From an uncultured Anaerotruncus sp. (GTDB lineage Bacteria; Bacillota; Clostridia; Oscillospirales; Ruminococcaceae): 7,019 bases of DNA. The notes below the pieces were generated by a model that was not told the DNA's origin, did no database searches, and was given only the letters and a program-made list of their open reading frames with translations. The first letter of the stretch is position 1. Each line of letters opens with the position of its first letter. Where the stretch lies: NCBI RefSeq assembly GCF_902490045.1, contig NZ_CABUCJ010000119.1, positions 1-7,019 on the forward strand. Direction: 5' to 3'. Of the stretch, positions 1 to 5,700 are shown one piece after another. A program made the translations under genes and the position numbers.

Positions 1-26
1 CCCGCCGCTCACGCGGCGGGATTTTT
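1..26 (+). terminator. Rho-independent terminator of an upstream gene
   Basis: An 8-bp perfect GC stem (CCCGCCGC / GCGGCGGG) with the four-base loop TCAC is followed by ATTTTT. This is the standard layout of an intrinsic terminator for a plus-strand gene that ends before the window. The left arm may extend further upstream, outside the window. Confidence 0.85.
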
Positions 27-78
27 CGCGCGCAGGGGACGCCGGGAAAGGAGGTTCCCGCGCAAAAAAATTTTCTGC

Positions 79-108
79 TTACATCGCGGCGGCTTTTTGT
101 GGTAAAAT
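79..108 (+). promoter_or_regulatory. Predicted sigma-A promoter of the CarD-like gene
   Basis: TAAAAT at 103-108 is preceded by TGG at 100-102, giving an extended -10 element. TTACAT at 79-84 is a weak -35 element, 18 bp upstream. An A/T-rich stretch (64-75) lies just upstream of the -35. Transcription would start near 115, leaving a leader of roughly 125 nt. The extended -10 is the main support; the -35 is a poor match. Confidence 0.6.
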
Positions 109-120
109 ATAGATGTAAAA

Positions 121-172
121 CGCGGTCCCGGCGGGCGGAGGTTCAGCCGCCCGGCTGCCCGGGACGGACGCG
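121..172 (+). promoter_or_regulatory. Long leader hairpin upstream of the CarD-like gene
   Basis: The predicted transcript start is followed at once by a large foldback. CGCG (121-124) pairs with CGCG (169-172), GTCCCGG (125-131) with CCGGGAC (159-165), and CGGGCGG (132-138) with CCGCCCG (147-153), around an 8-nt loop (139-146). The right arm carries a GCTGC bulge (154-158) and a GGA bulge (166-168). That is 18 possible base pairs, almost all G-C. No U-tract follows, so it is not an intrinsic terminator. It may stabilise the mRNA 5' end, bind a regulator, or alternate with the smaller hairpin at 201-220. It matches no riboswitch that I recognise. Confidence 0.55.
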
Positions 173-200
173 AGAGAACTGCGAAGAATGAGTACGGCGG

Positions 201-220
201 CTTCCGCCCCCGGGCGGGAG
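201..220 (+). promoter_or_regulatory. Second leader hairpin just 5' of the CarD-like gene RBS
   Basis: Bases 201-208 can pair with 213-220 (eight pairs, one of them U-G) around the loop CCCG (209-212). The stem ends five bases before the GGAGG ribosome binding site at 226-230, so it could affect ribosome access. In such GC-rich DNA a stem of this size may arise by chance. Confidence 0.35.
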
Positions 221-239
221 ACCTCGGAGGGAGTCGGGA

Positions 240-767
240 ATGTATCAGGTTGGAGATTTGGTCTTTTACGGGGGAACGGGCGTCTGCGAGGTGGCGGACA
301 TCGCCATGCAGAAGGTGCCGGGCGCTGCGGGGGAGCAGCCCTACTACACGATGCGGCCGCTCTACCAGGAGTGCGTCATCCGCACCCCGGTGAACGGCAA
401 CAAGGTGTTTATGCGGCCGATCCTCACCAAAAAGGAGGCGGAGGCGCTGATCGACAGCATCCCCACCGTCCGGGCGAAGGCCTATTACAGCCGGGCGCTG
501 GGGGAGCTGTCCGAGCACTACGCGAGCTCCCTCAAAACCTACGACAGCGCGGACCTGGTCGAGCTGACCATGTCGATCTACGCAAAAAAGCAGGAGGTGG
601 AGGGCCAGCGCCACAAGATCGGCACGGTGGACGAACGGTTCATGAAGCGCGCCGAGGAACTGCTCTTCGGGGAACTGGCGGCCGCGCTCGGCATCCCCCG
701 GGAGGAGGTGCCGCGCTTTATCGAAGCGCGGCTGGAACGCCTCAGAGAGGACGGCGCGGATGCGTAA
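240..767 (+). CDS. CarD-like RNA polymerase-binding transcriptional regulator
   Basis: The 175-aa product belongs to the CarD/CdnL/TRCF family. Residues 1 to about 65 form the Tudor-like RNA polymerase interaction domain. It opens with VGDLVFYGGTGVCEV (residues 4-18), the family's typical first strands, followed by YYTMRPLYQ (35-43) and the segment NGNKVFMRPI (52-61). Residues from about 75 to the end are mostly helical, including LTMSIYAKKQEVEG and VDERFMKRAEELLFGELA, as in clostridial members. In characterised homologues the N-terminal domain binds the RNAP beta subunit and the helical part contacts promoter DNA, stabilising open complexes. The start at 240 is supported by GGAGG at 226-230 (9-nt spacing) and by the family's usual N-terminus. 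The gene stands alone between its own promoter and a strong terminator. The family call is firm; which promoters it acts on cannot be seen. Confidence 0.9.
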   Translation: MYQVGDLVFYGGTGVCEVADIAMQKVPGAAGEQPYYTMRPLYQECVIRTPVNGNKVFMRPILTKKEAEALIDSIPTVRAKAYYSRALGELSEHYASSLKTYDSADLVELTMSIYAKKQEVEGQRHKIGTVDERFMKRAEELLFGELAAALGIPREEVPRFIEARLERLREDGADA

Positions 768-771
768 AAGA

Positions 772-811
772 AAAGAGCGGGGGCCGGTCGTAAAACCGGC
801 CCCCGCTCTTT
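772..811. terminator. Perfect-stem intrinsic terminator after the CarD-like gene
   Basis: A perfect 17-bp inverted repeat (772-788 with 795-811) encloses the loop CGTAAA. The arms end in AAA on the left and TTT on the right around a GC-rich core, so U-rich 3' ends form on either strand. It begins five bases after the TAA stop at 765-767. It should terminate plus-strand transcription. The A-run at 771-774 would give a short U-run if it were read from the minus strand. Confidence 0.85.
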
Positions 812-916
812 GCCGTCAGCCGGGGAATCCCCGCGGCCGGAGAAGCGATACCGCCTTTTGATTCCGACGATCGAACCGGCTCCGGAATTTGACGTGCCCG
901 CGCGCCTGCTTACCGG

Positions 917-945
917 TTGAAAAGGACGTGCGGGTAACGTATAAT
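917..945 (+). promoter_or_regulatory. Near-consensus sigma-A promoter of the deoD operon
   Basis: TTGAAA (917-922) and a perfect TATAAT (940-945) are separated by exactly 17 bp. Transcription should begin near 952, giving a leader of about 60 nt. I see nothing definite in the non-coding stretch between the preceding terminator and this promoter (812-916). Confidence 0.85.
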
Positions 946-995
946 GGGGACAGGCAATGGGAAGGATTTCCCGGGAACGGACGAATCACCAAGAT

Positions 996-1003
996 AAAGG
1001 AGG
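996..1003 (+). promoter_or_regulatory. Ribosome binding site that sets the deoD start
   Basis: AAAGGAGG lies 7 nt before ATG 1011. The in-frame ATG at 957 has no such site and sits only about five bases after the predicted transcription start, so 1011 is the real start. The DeoD family N-terminus (MSIHIGA) agrees. Confidence 0.9.
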
Positions 1004-1010
1004 CAGTCAA

Positions 1011-1712
1011 ATGAGTATCCACATCGGAGCCAGGCCGGGCGAGATCGCCGACAAGGTGCTGATGCCGGGCGACCCGCTGCGGGCGAAGCACATCGCGGAG
1101 ACCTTTTTGGAGGGCGCGGCCTGCTATACCCAGGTGCGCGGGATGTACGGGTTCACCGGCACCTACAAGGGCAAGCGCGTCTCGGTGCAGGGCAGCGGCA
1201 TGGGGATGCCGTCGATGCACATCTACGCCAGCGAGCTCATGCAGGAGTACGGCGCCAAACGGATCATCCGCGTCGGCACCTGCGGCGGCCTGCGGGCGGA
1301 GCTCAGGCTCAAGGACGTCGTGATCGCGTCCGCGGCCTCCACCGATTCCAACATCAACAAATGCCGGTTCGGGCCGATCTCCTTCGCGCCGTCGGCGGAC
1401 TTTGAGCTGCTGATGAGCGCCTACCAGACGGCGGGGGAGAAGAGGATGCGCGCCACCGTCGGGCCGATCTTCACGAGCGACCGCTTTTACTCCGACGACC
1501 TGTCCGAAAAGACGAAGATGCTCGCGGACTACGGCATCCTCGCGGTCGAGATGGAGACCTGCGAGCTCTATACGCTGGCCGCGAAGCACCACATCCAGGC
1601 GCTCACCCTGCTGACGGTGAGCGACAACGTCGTCACCGACGAGATTACCTCCCCGGAGGAGCGGCAGACGAGCTTCAACGACATGGTCGAGCTGGCGCTC
1701 GAAATCATCTGA
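1011..1712 (+). CDS. deoD: Purine-nucleoside phosphorylase, DeoD (high-molecular-mass) type
   Basis: The 233-aa product matches the hexameric DeoD family in length and sequence along its whole extent. The enzyme splits purine (deoxy)ribonucleosides with phosphate into free base and (deoxy)ribose-1-phosphate in cytosolic nucleoside salvage. By recalled comparison with the E. coli enzyme, active-site residues are in place: His4 (donated to the neighbouring subunit), Gly20 and Arg24 in MPGDPLRAK for phosphate, Arg43 in VRGM, Arg87 in RVGTCGG, the nucleoside-binding EMET at 180-183, and the catalytic Asp205 in SDN with Arg218. Residue 90 is Thr where E. coli has Ser, as I recall also for Bacillus enzymes. 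SDN replaces the commoner SDH. It is the first gene of a probable operon; the nitroreductase gene follows after 51 bp that hold a hairpin but no U-tract. Confidence 0.95.
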   Translation: MSIHIGARPGEIADKVLMPGDPLRAKHIAETFLEGAACYTQVRGMYGFTGTYKGKRVSVQGSGMGMPSMHIYASELMQEYGAKRIIRVGTCGGLRAELRLKDVVIASAASTDSNINKCRFGPISFAPSADFELLMSAYQTAGEKRMRATVGPIFTSDRFYSDDLSEKTKMLADYGILAVEMETCELYTLAAKHHIQALTLLTVSDNVVTDEITSPEERQTSFNDMVELALEII

Positions 1713-1719
1713 ACCGGAC

Positions 1720-1743
1720 GGGATGCGGCGAAAGCCGCATCCC
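1720..1743 (+). promoter_or_regulatory. Intercistronic hairpin with a GAAA tetraloop
   Basis: GGGATGCGGC (1720-1729) and GCCGCATCCC (1734-1743) form a perfect 10-bp stem closed by a GNRA-type GAAA loop. It begins eight bases after the deoD stop. The next bases are ATCTGTGGG, not a U-tract, so it is unlikely to be an efficient intrinsic terminator. A role as 3'-end stabiliser for deoD mRNA, or as a partial attenuator before the nitroreductase gene, is more likely. Confidence 0.6.
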
Positions 1744-1763
1744 ATCTGTGGGAAAGGAGCCCC

Positions 1764-2501
1764 ATGAACGAGATCATAGAAAGCCTGCTTTCGCGCAGGT
1801 CGGTCCGCGTCTTTGAGGAACGGGAGGTTTCCCCGGCGGAGAAGGAGGCCGTCCTGCTCGCCGCGGTCAACGCCCCCACGGCGGGCAACCAGCAGCTGTA
1901 TACGATCCTCGACGTCACCGACCCGGAAATCAAGGCGCGGCTGGCCGAGAGCTGCGACCACCAGCCGTTTATCGCGAAGGCCCCGCTCGTGCTGATCTTC
2001 TGCGCCGACTGCCAGAAATGGTACGACGCCTTCCTGTCGGGCGGATGCGCCCCGCGCCTGCCGGGCGCGGGGGACCTGCTGCTCGCGGTGGACGACAGCC
2101 TCATCGCGGCGCAGAACGCCGTGACCGCGGCGTGGAGCCTCGGCATCGGCTCCTGCTACATCGGGGACGTGATGGAGCGCTGCGAGGAGCACCGGGCGCT
2201 GCTCGGCCTGCCGGACTACGTCTTCCCGGCGGCAATGGTGGTGTTCGGCCGCCCGACCGCGGGGCAGCGGGCCCGCAAAAAACCGGAACGGTGCGCGCTG
2301 GAGCACATCGTGCACGAGAACCGCTACCGCCGGATGGGGACGGACGAGCTGCGGGAGATGTTCGCCCCCAAATCGGGCGCGGACGGCTATGAGGCGTGGC
2401 TCGCGGCCTTCTGCGGGCGCAAGTACAATTCGGATTTCTCCCGCGAGATGACCCGTTCGGTGGAGGCCTACCTCGCGGCCTTTCGCCGCGGGGAGCCGTG
2501 A
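1764..2501 (+). CDS. FMN-dependent nitroreductase family protein
   Basis: The 245-aa product has the marks of the NAD(P)H:FMN nitroreductase fold. RRSVR (residues 11-15) binds the FMN phosphate, APTAGNQQ (37-44) lines the flavin pocket, GIGSCYIGD (127-135) is the typical mid-domain loop, and VFGRPT (160-165) ends the core. The C-terminal part (about 180-245, from HENRYRRM onward) resembles the extension found in clostridial members. Family members reduce nitroaromatics, quinones or other small electrophiles as flavin-bound dimers in the cytosol; the natural substrate here is unknown. A CADC motif in the middle (FCADCQKW) adds a Cys pair that may be incidental. AAAGGAG at 1753-1759 supports the ATG, at a shortish 4-nt spacing. 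No promoter is seen in front of it, so it is probably read from the deoD promoter. Its stop overlaps the next gene's start. Confidence 0.88.
   Translation: MNEIIESLLSRRSVRVFEEREVSPAEKEAVLLAAVNAPTAGNQQLYTILDVTDPEIKARLAESCDHQPFIAKAPLVLIFCADCQKWYDAFLSGGCAPRLPGAGDLLLAVDDSLIAAQNAVTAAWSLGIGSCYIGDVMERCEEHRALLGLPDYVFPAAMVVFGRPTAGQRARKKPERCALEHIVHENRYRRMGTDELREMFAPKSGADGYEAWLAAFCGRKYNSDFSREMTRSVEAYLAAFRRGEP
2490..2495 (+). promoter_or_regulatory. Close-set RBS for the GTG-started pentapeptide gene
   Basis: GGGGAG sits inside the last codons of the nitroreductase gene and only 2 nt before the GTG at 2498. The spacing is short for independent initiation and fits termination-reinitiation at the GTGA overlap. 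Confidence 0.5.
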
Positions 2502-3361
2502 AGCGTCCCCGCGCCGGGACGCCCCGTCCCGCCCTGCACGGCCCCTCGGCCTGCCGCGCGCTGGAGCGGACGCTCGCGGCTGACTGCGGCGCTTGCTGCG
2601 GGCTCTGCTGCGTCGCCCTCTATTTTGCGGCGGGCGAGGGCTTCCCGGCCGACAAGCCCGCCGGGAAGCCCTGCGAATACCTCACGGCGGAGGATCGCTG
2701 CGCCGTCCACGACAGCCTTGGCCCGCGCGGACTGCACGGCTGCGCCGCTTACGACTGCTTCGGCGCGGGCCAGTATGTGACGCGGGAGGTTTACGGCGGG
2801 CGCGGCTGGCGGAGCCCGGAGATCGACGCCGGGGAGATGTTCGGCGCTTTTTTGACGGTGCAGCGGCTCCACCAGATGCTCTGGTACCTCGCCGAGGCGG
2901 CCGCGCTGGAGCCCGCCGCGCCGCTCCGCGCGGAGACGGGCGCGCGCGTCGCGGAACTGCTCGAGCTGCTGCGCCTGCCCGCGCCGAAGCTGGCGGCGCT
3001 CGACGCCGCCCCCTGCAAGCGGCGGGTCAACGTCCTGCTGCACCGGGTGTGGGAGGAGGTGCGGCGGGCGGCCGGCGGCCCGGACGCCCGTCCCGGGGGC
3101 GGCTTTGCGGGAAAGGACCTGCGGGGCGCGCGGCTCACGGGCCGGGATTTCGGCATGGCGGTGCTGATCGCCGCCGACCTGCGGGGCTGCCGCCTCTACG
3201 GGACCAACCTGATCGGCGCGGATTTGCGTGGCGCCGACCTGCGTGACGCGGACCTGCGCGAGTGCGTCTTTCTGACACAGGGGCAGTTGGGAGCCGCCCG
3301 GGGAAATGGAGGCACCCTCCTGCCCGAACGGCTGACGCGGCCCGCCGGGTGGGAACAATAA
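2498..3361 (+). CDS. Cysteine-cluster and pentapeptide-repeat protein
   Basis: The 287-aa product joins two recognisable parts. Near the N-terminus, Cys30, 33, 34, 37 and 38 (CxxCCxxCC), then Cys59, 68, 82 and 87, with GKPCEYL and HGCAAYDCFGAGQ around them, resemble the putative zinc- or iron-chelating CxxCxxCC domain (YkgJ type). Residues about 100-200 are Ala/Leu/Arg-rich and probably helical. Residues 203-257 are 11 consecutive pentapeptide repeats of the A(D/N)LRG type, expected to form a right-handed quadrilateral beta-helix. The tail (FLTQGQLGAARG to RLTRPAGW) also looks familial. From memory, similar whole-length proteins occur in Actinobacteria, so transfer is possible. The start is GTG 2498 overlapping the upstream TGA by 4 nt; no ATG precedes the Cys cluster. 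No signal peptide or membrane segment is visible. The function is unknown; metal binding is inferred. Confidence 0.82.
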   Translation: MKRPRAGTPRPALHGPSACRALERTLAADCGACCGLCCVALYFAAGEGFPADKPAGKPCEYLTAEDRCAVHDSLGPRGLHGCAAYDCFGAGQYVTREVYGGRGWRSPEIDAGEMFGAFLTVQRLHQMLWYLAEAAALEPAAPLRAETGARVAELLELLRLPAPKLAALDAAPCKRRVNVLLHRVWEEVRRAAGGPDARPGGGFAGKDLRGARLTGRDFGMAVLIAADLRGCRLYGTNLIGADLRGADLRDADLRECVFLTQGQLGAARGNGGTLLPERLTRPAGWEQ

Positions 3362-3366
3362 AGCGG

Positions 3367-3396
3367 AAATGGCCGGGGCGGCGCCTCCGGCCATTT
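3367..3396. terminator. Shared terminator between convergent genes
   Basis: AAATGGCCGG (3367-3376) pairs with CCGGCCATTT (3387-3396). Two more pairs (one G-U) extend the stem to 12 bp with a 6-nt loop. The AAA/TTT ends make it usable in both directions. On the minus strand the TAA stop of the MerR gene (3397-3395) overlaps the start of the stem. The U-tract is short on either side, so efficiency is uncertain. Confidence 0.7.
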
Positions 3397-4234
3397 ATCG
3401 TCCTGCCTCTCCCGCGTCCTCCAGGCGGATGGAGATCTGAAGGACGTAATTTTCATACCCGCTGACCGACAGTTCGTCGAGCAGCACGTCCTCGAAGAAG
3501 CTGCCCGCCGGGATGAGCCCGTGCTCCCGCGCATACCGGAGAAGGCGCCGGTAGGTTTCGGGCGCGGAGTCATAGCCGCCGATGTGGCGGGCGGAGAGGT
3601 AGCTGCCCGCCTGCCTGACGTAGACGGGCAGGTCCCTGGGCGGCGTATCCAGCTGGGTGTAGAAGTGGGAGTAGTGGGTGAAATCCCCCCGCTCGACCTC
3701 CGAAAGCCCGATCATCGAGCCGATCGCGTAGGGGCTGACGATCCCATGCCCGTCGCAGAAGCGGACGTGCTCGGCCAGCGACAGGGCGATGCTGCGCTCG
3801 CTCGTGAGGGGAGGGACCTGGGTGCGCACGAGGTATTTTTCGGGAAACGGGCGGACGCACGGACCCTCCGGACAGGGTGCGAGCGCGCTTTTGGTGAGCT
3901 CCGCCTTCCTGCGGATGAGCTCCTTCATCCGTCGCAGGCGGCGGATTTTTTCGTCGAGCAGGCGCGCCTCCCCCTGAAGCAGGCGGACCAGCTCCTCCGG
4001 GCTGCGCCGGTCGAGGTAGGCCTTGATCTCCCGCAGCGGGATGTCGAGCTCCTTGAGGGTGGAGATCACGTAGAAAACGTCGATCTGCGCCATCGAATAG
4101 TAGCGGTAGCCATTTTCCGCCTTGACGGCGGGGGAGAAGACGCCCAGCTCGTCGTAGTGGAAGAGGGTGTGCTTGGTCACGCCGCACAGCCGCGCGAACT
4201 CCCCCGTCGTAAGGTACTGCGGATTCTTTCCCAT
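3395..4234 (-). CDS. MerR-family regulator of the divergent MATE pump
   Basis: The 279-aa product is a BmrR-like MerR-family activator. Residues 8-75 form the winged-helix DNA-binding domain: LTTGEFARLCGVTKHTLFHY, then the ELGVFSP turn and the wing ENGYRYY (40-46). Residues about 78-118 are a charged heptad-like helix expected to be the dimer coiled coil. Residues about 130-272 look like a GyrI-like effector-binding domain of the sort that binds bulky drugs, ending in strands around YENYVLQISIRL. It lacks the short Cys-bearing C-terminal loop of metal-sensing MerR proteins; the C121-x4-C126 pair follows the coiled coil and is not at the usual metal site. An AAGGGGG ribosome site (4250-4244) lies 9 nt before the ATG. 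It is divergent from the MATE gene with a MerR-type operator between them, so it probably activates the pump on drug binding. The effector is unknown. Confidence 0.9.
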   Translation of the reverse strand: MGKNPQYLTTGEFARLCGVTKHTLFHYDELGVFSPAVKAENGYRYYSMAQIDVFYVISTLKELDIPLREIKAYLDRRSPEELVRLLQGEARLLDEKIRRLRRMKELIRRKAELTKSALAPCPEGPCVRPFPEKYLVRTQVPPLTSERSIALSLAEHVRFCDGHGIVSPYAIGSMIGLSEVERGDFTHYSHFYTQLDTPPRDLPVYVRQAGSYLSARHIGGYDSAPETYRRLLRYAREHGLIPAGSFFEDVLLDELSVSGYENYVLQISIRLEDAGEAGR

Positions 4235-4248
4235 TTATAAAATCCCCC

Positions 4249-4279
4249 TTGACTATCGGGTTACCCGATGGTTTATTAT
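4249..4279 (+). promoter_or_regulatory. MerR-type promoter of the MATE gene (19-bp spacer)
   Basis: TTGACT (4249-4254) and TATTAT (4274-4279) are separated by 19 bp. This overlong spacer is diagnostic of promoters that MerR-family proteins activate by DNA distortion. A dyad fills the spacer. Transcription should start near 4286, leaving a leader of about 32 nt. Confidence 0.88.
4252..4272. promoter_or_regulatory. MerR-family operator dyad
   Basis: ATCGGGT (4255-4261) and ACCCGAT (4263-4269) form a perfect inverted repeat around T4262. After one mismatch, AC (4252-4253) and GT (4271-4272) extend the dyad to 21 bp. It lies between the -35 and -10 elements, where MerR-family dimers bind. Confidence 0.88.
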
Positions 4280-4303
4280 AGTCCGCAGTGACTTTTTTTA
4301 CAA
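4275..4303 (-). promoter_or_regulatory. Promoter of the merR gene, overlapping the MATE promoter
   Basis: Read on the minus strand, TTGTAA (4303-4298) and a perfect TATAAT (4280-4275) are 17 bp apart. Transcription should start near 4268, inside the operator, so a bound regulator would also block its own gene. This -10 shares bases 4275-4279 with the -10 of the opposing MATE promoter. Confidence 0.78.
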
Positions 4304-4304
4304 C

Positions 4305-4310
4305 AGGAGG
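4305..4310 (+). promoter_or_regulatory. RBS that sets the MATE start
   Basis: AGGAGG lies 7 nt before ATG 4318. The in-frame GTG at 4288 would sit almost at the transcription start with no ribosome site, so 4318 is preferred. Confidence 0.88.
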
Positions 4311-4317
4311 TATTTTC

Positions 4318-5646
4318 ATGCATCCCGCAATCTCCAGGGAATTCCACTTTGGGTCCCTGCTGCTGTTCGCGCTGCCCACCGTGATCATGATGATTTTCAT
4401 GTCGATGTACAGCATCGTGGATGGAATCTTTGTCTCCCGGTTCATCGGCACCGACGCGCTCTCCGCCACAAATATCGTTTATCCGGCCCTCAACCTCGTG
4501 CTGGCGGTCGCCATCATGCTCTCCACTGGCGGCAGCGCGGTCGTCGCGCGCAAGCTGGGGGAGGGCGACCTGAAGGGCGCGCGGGAGAGCTTTGCCCTCG
4601 TCGTCGTGGCGGGCGCCGCGGCGGGCGTGGCAATCAGCGTTCTGGGCCTTGCGTTCCTCGAACCGCTCTGTTCGATGCTCGGCGCGAACGGCCGCCTGAT
4701 GGCCGACTGCAAGGCGTATCTGGGCACGCTGCTGCTCTTCGTGCCCGCGTCGGTGCTGCAAATCCTCTTCCAGAGCTTTTTCGTCACGGCGGGGCGGCCC
4801 GGCCTCGGGCTCGGGCTGACGGTTGCGGCGGGGATTTCCAACGCGGCGCTCGACTACCTGCTCATCGTGCCCGCCGGGATGGGGATTACGGGCGCGGCGG
4901 CGGCTACCGCCATCGGCTGGTGCATCCCCGCTTTCGCGGGGGTCGCCTACTTCCTCTTTTCCAAAAATCTGCTGCGCTTCGCCCGCCCGAAGCTCGACTG
5001 GCGGGTGCTCGGGGAGAGCTGCTTCAACGGCTCCTCCGAGATGGTGACCAACATCTCCACCGGCGTGACCACCTTCCTCTTCAACATCCTCATGCTGCGC
5101 TACCTCGGGGAGGACGGGGTGGCCGCGATCACCATCGTGCTTTACGCGCAGTTTTTGCTGACCGCGCTTTACCTCGGCTTTTCGATGGGGGTCGCGCCGG
5201 TCGTCAGCTTCAACTATGGGAGCGGGAATACCCGCCGGCTCAAGCGGCTCTTCAAAATCTGCGCCGTGTTCATCGGCGGTTCGTCCGCGGTCGTCTTCGG
5301 GATTTCCCTGCTGCTGGCGGGGCCTCTCGTGGGGGTCTTTTCCCCGCCCGGCACGGCGGTCTATGAGATCGGGCGGGAAGGCTTCCTGCTCTTTTCCCTG
5401 AGCTTTCTCTTCGCAGGGGTCAATATCTTTGCCTCCGCGTTTTTCACCGCGCTTTCCAACGGGCGGGTTTCCGCCGCCATCTCCTTCCTGCGCACCTTCG
5501 GGTTCCTGATCGTTGCGCTGCTCCTGCTGCCCAAGGCGATCGGCGTGGCGGGAATCTGGCTGGCGGTCCCCTTTGCGGAGCTGGCCGCCGCGGGGGTCGC
5601 CGCCCTCTTCCTCCGGCGCAACCGCGCGGTCTACCGGTACCTGTAG
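4318..5646 (+). CDS. MATE-family multidrug efflux transporter, MepA-like
   Basis: The 442-aa product has the length and alternating hydrophobic pattern of a 12-helix MATE exporter, with two related six-helix halves in the cytoplasmic membrane. Family marks include VDGIFVSRF near the end of helix 1 (Asp35, where many MATE proteins carry a cation-coupling Asp), GGSAVVARKLGEGD (71-84) at the helix 2-3 turn, N175 to D179 (NAALDYLLI) followed by MGITGAAAATAIG, and PVVSFNYGSGN (294-304) in the second half. The overall character is closest to the MepA-type group of Firmicutes, which exports cationic dyes, biocides and fluoroquinolones with Na+ or H+ entry; actual substrates and coupling ion are not visible. 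Transcription is very probably controlled by the divergent MerR regulator. Only a weak hairpin (5658-5671) follows, so readthrough into the next unit is possible. Confidence 0.92.
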   Translation: MHPAISREFHFGSLLLFALPTVIMMIFMSMYSIVDGIFVSRFIGTDALSATNIVYPALNLVLAVAIMLSTGGSAVVARKLGEGDLKGARESFALVVVAGAAAGVAISVLGLAFLEPLCSMLGANGRLMADCKAYLGTLLLFVPASVLQILFQSFFVTAGRPGLGLGLTVAAGISNAALDYLLIVPAGMGITGAAAATAIGWCIPAFAGVAYFLFSKNLLRFARPKLDWRVLGESCFNGSSEMVTNISTGVTTFLFNILMLRYLGEDGVAAITIVLYAQFLLTALYLGFSMGVAPVVSFNYGSGNTRRLKRLFKICAVFIGGSSAVVFGISLLLAGPLVGVFSPPGTAVYEIGREGFLLFSLSFLFAGVNIFASAFFTALSNGRVSAAISFLRTFGFLIVALLLLPKAIGVAGIWLAVPFAELAAAGVAALFLRRNRAVYRYL

Positions 5647-5700
5647 GCCGCGCCCGTCCCGGCCCGCCGGGGAAGACGCCTTTCGCCCGGCTGACGAATT

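Noticed and set aside
43..60. Hairpin with AAAGGAGG, a perfect ribosome-site sequence, in and beside its loop
   Set aside because: No suitable start codon follows at normal distance and it lies upstream of the predicted promoter. It is followed by A's rather than T's, so it is not a plus-strand terminator.
188..793. Open frame overlapping the CarD-like gene in another frame
   Set aside because: Its ATG at 188 has no ribosome site and the product is a Gly/Arg-rich frame-shift shadow, whereas the frame starting at 240 encodes a recognisable family.
861..888. tRNA-like GGTTCGATC on the minus strand before the deoD promoter
   Set aside because: The flanking bases do not form a T-arm stem, and no acceptor, anticodon or D arm can be drawn around it. 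Only a 6-bp inverted repeat remains.
910..937. TTACC / GGTAA inverted repeat around the deoD -35 box
   Set aside because: The arms are only 5 bp with an 18-bp gap, which is easily expected by chance.
816..2315. Long minus-strand open frame opposite deoD and the nitroreductase
   Set aside because: Its His/Arg/Asp-rich composition is typical of antisense frames of GC-rich genes. It has no recognisable domain and overlaps two well-supported genes.
5658..5671. CCCGG / CCGGG hairpin after the MATE stop as a terminator
   Set aside because: The stem is 5 bp and no T-run follows, so it is not a convincing terminator.
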